6,211 bases of DNA from assembly GCA_030605745.1 (NCBI GenBank), contig JAUWHT010000294.1:1-6211 (forward strand), written 5' to 3'. The notes beneath the pieces were generated by a model that had not been told where the DNA came from, made no database searches, and saw only the letters and a program-made list of their open reading frames with translations. How positions within the stretch are numbered: position 1 is the stretch's first letter; the number at the start of each line of letters is the position of its first letter. A program made the position numbers and the translations under genes. Origin of the DNA: Pirellulales bacterium. Lineage in GTDB: Bacteria; Planctomycetota; Planctomycetia; Pirellulales; Thermoguttaceae. Shown here in pieces: positions 1 to 4,367 of this stretch.

Positions 1-55
1 GCTTTGAAGCCAAAATGGAACCGCCAACAGAGAAGCGCAACTCGTACTGCTTCAT
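1..55 (-). CDS. Possible 5' end of a minus-strand gene, cut by the window edge
   Basis: On the minus strand an ATG at 55-53 opens a frame that runs to the window edge without a stop. It gives 18 codons starting M-K-Q-Y-E-L-R-F-S-V-G-G-S. A run of G residues lies immediately upstream (plus-strand C-run 57-62), but it is too close to the ATG to be a convincing ribosome binding site. The peptide has the mixed charged and hydrophobic look of a real N-terminus. It follows the 213-803 gene in the same direction, across a palindromic repeat. Eighteen codons cannot establish a gene or a family; chance is a real alternative. Confidence 0.3.
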   Translation of the reverse strand, partial: MKQYELRFSVGGSILASK

Positions 56-138
56 GCCCCCCGGAAATCCCGGCCCCCGGCCGCGCCCACATCCTTCAGA
101 CACACGAGTAAAACCTCATACTTCGCCCGTGCTGAGTA

Positions 139-206
139 TAGGGTGGGTGCTTGCACCCACGCGAACTCGTGGTCTTCTGGACGCGGGGGTGCAAGCACCC
201 ACCCTA
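139..206. repeat. 68-bp palindromic repeat (25-bp arms, 18-nt loop)
   Basis: The arm at 139-163 is the reverse complement of 182-206. The outer 20 bases match exactly (starting TAGGGTGGGTGC), and 24 of 25 match over the full arm, with the single mismatch at 159/186. The loop is 164-181. The element starts 6 bp past the stop codon of the 213-803 gene, so its transcript would form a very stable hairpin. There is no T-tract on either side, so it is not a classical intrinsic terminator. It more likely belongs to a dispersed REP/MITE-like family, though it could still protect the 3' end of the mRNA or slow polymerase. Confidence 0.85.
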
Positions 207-212
207 CACTAC

Positions 213-803
213 TTAGCCTTTGGCCGGTCCCTGGCCTTTACCGCGGCCGCGAGCAGAGCCGCCGCTGGGTCTCTTCGCCCGAGACTGAAGGTTGGCAGCG
301 ACGATCACACCGATGGCCTCCTCCCAGGTAGGAATAGCCCGATGGCTGGCCTTGCTGGCTTGGGAACGCTCGGCGGGTTGTTCTTCTGCTTGGCTCTGTT
401 TCGAGGGCTGCTTGGTTCTGGCGCGGGGAGATTTGGCTTTCTCCGCATCGGTCTTCGACTGGTCGGCGGCGGCATCTCCGCGAGCCTGTTCCGCCGTAGC
501 GTCGTCCGACGCGCGTATCTTCTGTCGCCATTTGCGCTGCCGGCGCGAAGGCTTCTTCTCGGTCGCTCGGGCCGGTGATTCGACCGTCTCGGCAGGCTTC
601 GAGTCCGGCACGACGCCCAACTCACTAGCCAGCGCGTCCCAATTCGTGGCCGGACCGGTCGGCTGTGGCGGTGCTGACTGCGCGGCTGCTTGCGGCCGCT
701 CAGCAGGCGGTGCCGGCTCGATTTCCGGCTCTTTTAAGGGGGGAACCGCCCCCAGTTCAGAGGCAAGTAGGTCCCAATGATCCGATTTCTCTTGCTCGCC
801 CAT
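213..803 (-). CDS. Basic low-complexity protein with duplicated WDxLASELG motif
   Basis: This encodes 196 residues from ATG 803-801 to TAA 215-213. Two copies of a 14-residue motif occur at residues 8-21 (core W-D-L-L-A-S-E-L-G) and 53-66 (core W-D-A-L-A-S-E-L-G), identical at 10 of 14 positions. A Pro/Ala-rich linker separates them. A basic cluster follows at 85-97 (R-R-Q-R-K-W-R-Q-K). Then comes a long Lys/Glu/Ala/Gln-rich stretch likely to be disordered. A conserved-looking segment at 158-178 (P-T-W-E-E-A-I-G-V-I-V) leads into a Gly/Arg/Lys-rich tail like those of nucleic-acid-binding proteins. There is no signal peptide or membrane segment. GGTGGA lies 9 nt upstream of the ATG as a possible ribosome binding site. 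I recognise the C-terminal motif from planctomycete hypothetical proteins, but the function is unknown. RNA or DNA binding is inferred only from composition. Confidence 0.82.
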   Translation of the reverse strand: MGEQEKSDHWDLLASELGAVPPLKEPEIEPAPPAERPQAAAQSAPPQPTGPATNWDALASELGVVPDSKPAETVESPARATEKKPSRRQRKWRQKIRASDDATAEQARGDAAADQSKTDAEKAKSPRARTKQPSKQSQAEEQPAERSQASKASHRAIPTWEEAIGVIVAANLQSRAKRPSGGSARGRGKGQGPAKG

Positions 804-829
804 ATTTCACAGTCCACCAGGAAGGAGAG

Positions 830-862
830 ACGTACAACCACCGAGACAACAAGACACTGAGA
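830..862. repeat. Single degenerate copy of an ACCACxGAGACAC-type repeat
   Basis: The stretch reads like an imperfect tandem of a short GA/AC-rich unit (ACCACCGAGAC, AACAAGACACTGAG). It resembles the dispersed repeat whose translation gives spurious peptides of the N-H-R-D-T-x-T type, and is a looser relative of the CCACGGAGGCACGGAGG arms at 3159 and 3309. No inverted partner is visible nearby. It lies in the presumed 5' untranslated region of the 213-803 gene. Confidence 0.45.
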
Positions 863-863
863 T

Positions 864-892
864 AGTATAGGACTTTATCAGCCTGCTGGGAA
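864..892 (-). promoter_or_regulatory. Candidate promoter for the 213-803 gene
   Basis: On the minus strand TATACT (869-864) matches the sigma-70 -10 box at 5 of 6 positions. TTCCCA (892-887) matches the -35 box at 4 of 6, with a 17-nt spacer. Transcription would start near 857, leaving a leader of roughly 55 nt that carries the short repeat at 830-862. The call rests on consensus matching alone, and planctomycete promoters are poorly defined. Confidence 0.33.
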
Positions 893-932
893 GGCGGCCT
901 ACTGTCCGTCGCACACCGCGAAACCACGCAAA

Positions 933-1088
933 TTCAGTAGTTCCAAATTTGGCCAGGATTTACCCCGGATTTCAGACAAAACGCCCACGGACTGCGGTCC
1001 GGGGGATATTTTGGCGGTTCAGTAGTGCTCTTTACCCCGGGACCGCAGTCCCGGGGCGTTTGTCAGTGTCGAATTTGGAACTACTGAA
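933..1088. repeat. 156-bp inverted-repeat element with nested hairpins (MITE-like)
   Basis: Terminal arms of 17 bp match perfectly: TTCAGTAGTTCCAAATT at 933-949 and its reverse complement at 1072-1088. Inside is a second inverted pair, roughly 975-1005 against 1034-1063, built on GGACTGCGGTCC. Each inner arm is itself a hairpin. 1035-1043 pairs with 1048-1056 (9 bp, loop CGCA), and 988-992 pairs with 997-1001 (5 bp). Direct repeats also occur: TTCAGTAG at 933 and 1018, and TTTACCCCGG at 959 and 1031. This suggests a duplicated or nested unit. No coding sequence or clear target-site duplication is seen. It fills much of the divergent intergenic region and ends about 37 bp before a candidate -10 box. 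Confidence 0.85.
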
Positions 1089-1101
1089 ATTGATATACCC
1101 C

Positions 1102-1130
1102 TCGCCTGCAATACGTCGTTCGCGTATACT
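1102..1130 (+). promoter_or_regulatory. Weak candidate promoter for the CARDB/IPT gene
   Basis: TATACT at 1125-1130 is a good -10 match (5 of 6), about 50 bp before the start codon. The -35 region at 17-nt spacing (TCGCCT) is poor. A better TTGATA at 1090-1095 is too far away (29 nt). The site lies just outside the inverted-repeat element that ends at 1088. Confidence 0.25.
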
Positions 1131-1170
1131 GCTCTATGTGGATTTTGCTGGACTTGGTTGCCTTGAATAA

Positions 1171-1180
1171 GGAGAGAGCC
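1171..1180 (+). promoter_or_regulatory. Shine-Dalgarno site that sets the start at 1181
   Basis: AAGGAG at 1169-1174, within AATAAGGAGAGAGCC, sits 6 nt before ATG 1181. This is the clearest ribosome binding site in the window. It favours ATG 1181 over the in-frame upstream ATG at 1136, which has no such site. Confidence 0.8.
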
Positions 1181-2842
1181 ATGAACGGGCCAAAACGCCA
1201 CTGCCAATTGAATCCGGTCCGGCCGAATCCGGCCTTTGTGGTCGCGGCGGTCGAGTTCATCGTGTTTGGGGTCGTCTTCTTGTGGGCGGTGACGACAGAA
1301 GCGCAGCGGTTTGACCGCGCGGGACCGAAAGCCCGGTCGGCGGCCCGGCACGTAAAATCGGCCAATGCGCGATTTCCGGCCAGCGTAGCCAAACGACCCC
1401 GAGTCAGCGATCCGCTGCCGAAGAGAACGCCGACTAGGACTGGTACAATCGGCGTAGCTCCCCGGGCGGTAAGACCTGGACCACAGCCGACTCCGGCCAG
1501 GGTGCCCTTGCTGCCGGATACTCGCAAGCGGCTTCTCGAGCAGCAGCCCAAAAGGCCGATATTGCAGCCCGGCCGCGTGACCAAGCCGGGTGCCGGCACG
1601 CTGCCTACCAGATCGCCGGCACTCCAACGCGTTCCCGTGAGGATGCCGCGGCCCGACATCGGCAAACACAGAATACCGGCACCAGCCAAGCTGCGGTTTA
1701 CCGACCGCTATAAAGCCGGCCAGTTGCAACAACTGACCACCGGCAAGATGGGTAAGAAGCTCAAGCTGGCCGAACAGTACCGGGCGTTACAAAAGGGCGA
1801 CGTCGCGCGTCGGCTCGAACTGCACAAGCATGTCAAGAACATAGCCAAGGTGGGCGGTGTCCACGGTGTCCACCATGGCAGGCACGTTTACTATCATGGC
1901 CGGATCAGCCCGCATTACGCGAGGAGCTGTCTCAGGTTGCATTACTACGGGCCACGCTACTTTGCCGGCCTGTACTGGTATCCCCGCTGGGCCCCCTGGG
2001 TGCAATGGTCGTGGTATTATCGCTGCCGCCCGATTTGGGACCCGCGGCCGGTCTGGTGCCGGCCGATCATCTACGTGGCCTGTCCGGTTTGGGTCTGGTA
2101 TCAGCCGCCGGTGTGGGTGGCGCTGCCGGTGGTTTCATGCGGCACGTGGGTGGGCGTGGAGCCGGTCGTGGTTGCCGGGCAGTACGACCTCCAGTTATTG
2201 GCCATCCGGTTTGTGGACCCGGGCCATCCGGACGAGAAGCTGGGGCCGCGATACCGTGTCTGGTTCCGCAACAACGGCGACCGGCCGATCACGCGGCCGT
2301 TCAACGTGATGCTGTTTGCATCAAACGACGAGAAACTTGGATCGAATCTTCCCCAGTCTGGCGTTCAGGTGACCGCGATTGAACCGGGTGATATCCAGTC
2401 GGTCGACATCCGGCTGCCAATCGAGGTATTCAGCATGGGTCGCGACAGCCAAGGCAATCCGGCCCCGTTCGGCACGCTTCACGTTCTTGTCGACGCCCAT
2501 CAAGAAGTCGCCGAGACGTCGGAGTCCAACAACGGGGCGGCGATTCCCCGCGGGGACGTGTTGCCGGTCGATCCGGCGGCCTTCGAGGTCCGGCCGAGCC
2601 GAGCGGCCGCCGGCGGCGAGGTCCTACTGGCCGGCGAAGGTTTCGGACCGGTCCCGGGACAAGTACTGGTCCAGCTTGCCGGCCTGGAGCTGGAAGGCGA
2701 GATACTCGGCTGGCACGACCTGGGTGTGCGGCTGACCCTGCCGAATTTGCCCTTGGCCGCAGATACCCAGGCCGAACTGATCGTCGTCCGTGGCGACGGC
2801 GCGGCGGCGAATCCGCTAAGGATCACGATCACGCCCCCGTAA
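1181..2842 (+). CDS. Secreted Trp/Tyr-rich protein with CARDB and IPT/TIG domains
   Basis: This encodes 553 residues. The start at 1181 is chosen for its strong AAGGAG site. Residues 18-38 form a hydrophobic stretch followed by T-T-E-A-Q, fitting a long signal peptide or an N-terminal anchor. Residues 43-170 are rich in Pro and Arg and probably disordered. Residues 170-225 are a charged, likely helical segment. Residues 226-320 are unusually rich in Trp, Tyr and His, with a few Cys (Y-W-Y-P-R-W-A-P-W-V, then W-S-W-Y-Y). Residues 334-452 look like a CARDB adhesion fold: Y-D-L-Q-L-L-A-I, then Y-R-V-W-F-R-N-N-G, I-E-P-G-D, and a closing V-A-E-T-S-E-S-N-N. Residues 462-550 resemble an IPT/TIG Ig-like domain (V-R-P-S, G-E-G-F-G). 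The domain order suggests a cell-surface or envelope protein. The architecture recalls planctomycete hypothetical proteins; no enzymatic motif is seen. Confidence 0.88.
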   Translation: MNGPKRHCQLNPVRPNPAFVVAAVEFIVFGVVFLWAVTTEAQRFDRAGPKARSAARHVKSANARFPASVAKRPRVSDPLPKRTPTRTGTIGVAPRAVRPGPQPTPARVPLLPDTRKRLLEQQPKRPILQPGRVTKPGAGTLPTRSPALQRVPVRMPRPDIGKHRIPAPAKLRFTDRYKAGQLQQLTTGKMGKKLKLAEQYRALQKGDVARRLELHKHVKNIAKVGGVHGVHHGRHVYYHGRISPHYARSCLRLHYYGPRYFAGLYWYPRWAPWVQWSWYYRCRPIWDPRPVWCRPIIYVACPVWVWYQPPVWVALPVVSCGTWVGVEPVVVAGQYDLQLLAIRFVDPGHPDEKLGPRYRVWFRNNGDRPITRPFNVMLFASNDEKLGSNLPQSGVQVTAIEPGDIQSVDIRLPIEVFSMGRDSQGNPAPFGTLHVLVDAHQEVAETSESNNGAAIPRGDVLPVDPAAFEVRPSRAAAGGEVLLAGEGFGPVPGQVLVQLAGLELEGEILGWHDLGVRLTLPNLPLAADTQAELIVVRGDGAAANPLRITITPP

Positions 2843-2853
2843 AAGGGAAAACC

Positions 2854-3141
2854 GTGCCGGAAGAAGCGGCCAAACAGCGACGCGAGGTCCATTACTCGGG
2901 GATGGTGCAGGGGGTCGGATTTCGCTACACAGTACGGAGGATTGCCGCGCGGTTCCTGGTGACCGGCTTTGTGAAGAATTTGCCCGACGGCCGCGTGCAG
3001 CTTATCGCCGAGGGCCGCCCGGAGGAACTGAAGCGGTTCCTCGACGCGGTCACTGCGGAACTGGGCTACTATGTCGCCGAAAAGCAAGAGCAGCTTGGAC
3101 CGGCAACCGGCTGGTTCCACGGGTTCGAAATCCGGTTTTAG
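2854..3141 (+). CDS. acyP: Acylphosphatase
   Basis: This is a 95-residue protein with a GTG start at 2854, a weak AGGGA-like site about 7 nt upstream and a TAG stop. Acylphosphatases are small cytosolic enzymes that hydrolyse carboxyl-phosphate bonds such as those of acyl phosphates. The family signature is intact: G-M-V-Q-G-V-G-F-R at residues 16-24, whose Arg24 is the expected phosphate-binding residue. G-F-V-K-N-L-P-D-G-R-V at 38-48 follows, with Asn42 as the expected catalytic Asn. The length is normal for the family. It begins 11 bp after the stop of the CARDB/IPT gene, which suggests co-transcription. An inverted-repeat element begins 17 bp after its stop. Assignment to the family is secure; the physiological substrate is not known. 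Confidence 0.95.
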   Translation: MPEEAAKQRREVHYSGMVQGVGFRYTVRRIAARFLVTGFVKNLPDGRVQLIAEGRPEELKRFLDAVTAELGYYVAEKQEQLGPATGWFHGFEIRF

Positions 3142-3158
3142 TACTACAACACTATGTT

Positions 3159-3335
3159 CACCACGGAGGCACGGAGGGCACGGAGCTTAAGTCTAGCTGT
3201 TGCAACAGCTTGCGGCTGCCTGCCATCTAGTCAAGAACCTACACACAAGTTGTTTTGTAGTGAAGCGACATGCAGTATTAAGCAGTTCATTGGAATTCTC
3301 GTAATCTTCTCCGTGTCCTCCGTGCCTCCGTGGTG
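3159..3335. repeat. 177-bp inverted-repeat element (MITE-like) with CACCACGGAGG arms
   Basis: The 27-bp arm at 3159-3185 is the reverse complement of 3309-3335 with one mismatch (26 of 27). The arm is an imperfect tandem of CACGGAGG. Between the arms lie 123 bp, visibly more AT-rich than the flanking genes. They hold a perfect 16-bp palindrome, AGCTGTTGCAACAGCT, at 3195-3210. No transposase or coding sequence is present. Short open frames across the arms give the peptides T-T-E-A-R-R-A-R and P-R-R-H-G-G-H-G, which I know as recurrent artefacts of this dispersed repeat. The element fills nearly the whole gap between acyP and the permease, ending 8 bp before ATG 3344. Confidence 0.87.
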
Positions 3336-3343
3336 TATTCATT

Positions 3344-4294
3344 ATGGGCCCGTCACTGAGTAGTCTGTTTCTTTTCGGCCTGCTGATGACCTGGCTGAAT
3401 CCCCTGTGGATGGTGGCGGTCGGGGTTGTGATCGCGTTGGTCGCGTTGTATGCCGTCTTGTTCCTGCTGCGGCTGCTCGTTCCGAAGATAGCCGCCATTG
3501 CCCGGACCACCGCCAAGGAAGCCCTGTCGCAGCCGTTGTTCTACGTGGTGCTGGTGATCGGGGTTTTTGCGCTGATCCTGTTCCCGTTCGTGCCCTACAA
3601 CACGTTCGGCGAAGACGTCAAGGTTGTCAAGGACGAGGGTTTGACGTTGATCATGGTGTTGTCGGTCATGTTGGCCCTGTGGACGGCCAGCGTGTCGATT
3701 GCCGAAGAGATCGAAGGCCGCACCGCGTTGACGCTGCTTTCGAAGCCGGTCGGTCGCCGGTCGTTCATCCTGGGGAAGTTCTTGGGCATTGTCGGTACCG
3801 TGGCCATTCTGTTCATCGTGCTCGGCGCGTTGTTCCTTTGCAGTGTATCGTACAAGGTGGTATACGACGCCCGGGAGTCGGCCATGCCCGAGCCGACCAC
3901 CCAAGACTGTCGCGACTCGATGGTCCAGATCATCCCGGGTCTGGCGCTGGCGTTTTTGGAGACGGTCGTACTCACCTCGATCAGCGTGGCCATCTCCACT
4001 CGGTTGCCGATGCTGGCGAACCTGATCATCTGCCTATCGATCTACGTTCTCGGCCATCTGGTGCCGATGTTGGTGAACTCGGCGGCGGGGCAGTTCGAGA
4101 TCGTGCCGTTCGTAGGCCAGTTCTTGGCCACGATCCTGCCCGTCTTAGACCACTTCAACATCTACGCCGCCATCTCAACCGGCAAGGAAGTCCCACTGTC
4201 GTACGTCGCCTGGGCCGCCCTCTATTGCGCCCTGTACAGCTCAGTGGCCATGCTGATCGCCCTGCTGTTGTTCGAGGACCGCGATCTGGCGTGA
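3344..4294 (+). CDS. ABC-2 type transporter permease subunit
   Basis: This is a 316-residue integral membrane protein. Hydrophobic spans lie near residues 20-45, 63-82, 100-118, 144-168, 196-218, 222-246 and 284-310. The cytoplasmic segment E-E-I-E-G-R-T-A-L-T-L-L-S-K-P-V at 121-136 is the hallmark of ABC-2 permeases of the multi-copper or Na-export type. L-P-M-L-A-N-L-I-I-C and D-H-F-N-I at 221-273, and the ending L-F-E-D-R-D-L-A, fit a permease family common in planctomycetes. The substrate is unknown, and no ATP-binding subunit is present in the window. No Shine-Dalgarno site precedes ATG 3344, which lies 8 bp after a repeat element. The ATG at 3386 (M-T-W-L-N-P) is an alternative start, and homologues may begin near there. 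The gene ends convergently with the GH112 gene, 73 bp away. Confidence 0.9.
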   Translation: MGPSLSSLFLFGLLMTWLNPLWMVAVGVVIALVALYAVLFLLRLLVPKIAAIARTTAKEALSQPLFYVVLVIGVFALILFPFVPYNTFGEDVKVVKDEGLTLIMVLSVMLALWTASVSIAEEIEGRTALTLLSKPVGRRSFILGKFLGIVGTVAILFIVLGALFLCSVSYKVVYDARESAMPEPTTQDCRDSMVQIIPGLALAFLETVVLTSISVAISTRLPMLANLIICLSIYVLGHLVPMLVNSAAGQFEIVPFVGQFLATILPVLDHFNIYAAISTGKEVPLSYVAWAALYCALYSSVAMLIALLLFEDRDLA

Positions 4295-4367
4295 GTGCTC
4301 TTACCGCCAGTTCCAAAACCAGTAACAGTAGTCTTCAACCAACTGCCGGTCGGGAACTGCCGTCCGC
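4295..4367. other. Convergent intergenic gap, no clear terminator
   Basis: These 73 bp separate the 3' ends of the permease and phosphorylase genes. The direct repeat AACTGCCG occurs at 4341-4348 and 4355-4362. A weak inverted match (CGCCAGTTCC near 4305 against GGAACTGCCG near 4353) would leave a loop of nearly 40 nt. No GC-rich hairpin with a T-tract is seen on either strand. Confidence 0.5.

Noticed and set aside
139..206. CRISPR repeat or intrinsic terminator
   Set aside because: There is only one inverted pair with no repeated spaced units, and no T-tract on either strand.
15..780. Long plus-strand open frames (15-578 and 292-780) across the 213-803 gene
   Set aside because: They lie opposite the minus-strand gene, give Leu/Arg/Gly- or Ala/Ser-rich translations without domain character, and 15-578 runs through the palindrome at 139-206. 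The minus-strand reading has internal repeats and a recognisable C-terminal motif.
1136..1180. Upstream ATG start at 1136 for the CARDB/IPT gene
   Set aside because: It has no ribosome binding site and lies about 5 bp after the candidate -10 box, whereas ATG 1181 has a strong AAGGAG site and gives a better signal-peptide start.
1019..1732. Minus-strand open frames (1019-1732 and 1081-1689)
   Set aside because: They overlap the CARDB/IPT gene and the inverted-repeat element; the composition is that of an antisense frame in GC-rich DNA.
3154..3516. Short open frames over the 3159-3335 repeat (T-T-E-A-R-R and P-R-R-H-G-G-H-G peptides)
   Set aside because: These are known recurrent artefacts of translating the CACGGAGG repeat, and the minus-strand one also runs antisense into the permease.
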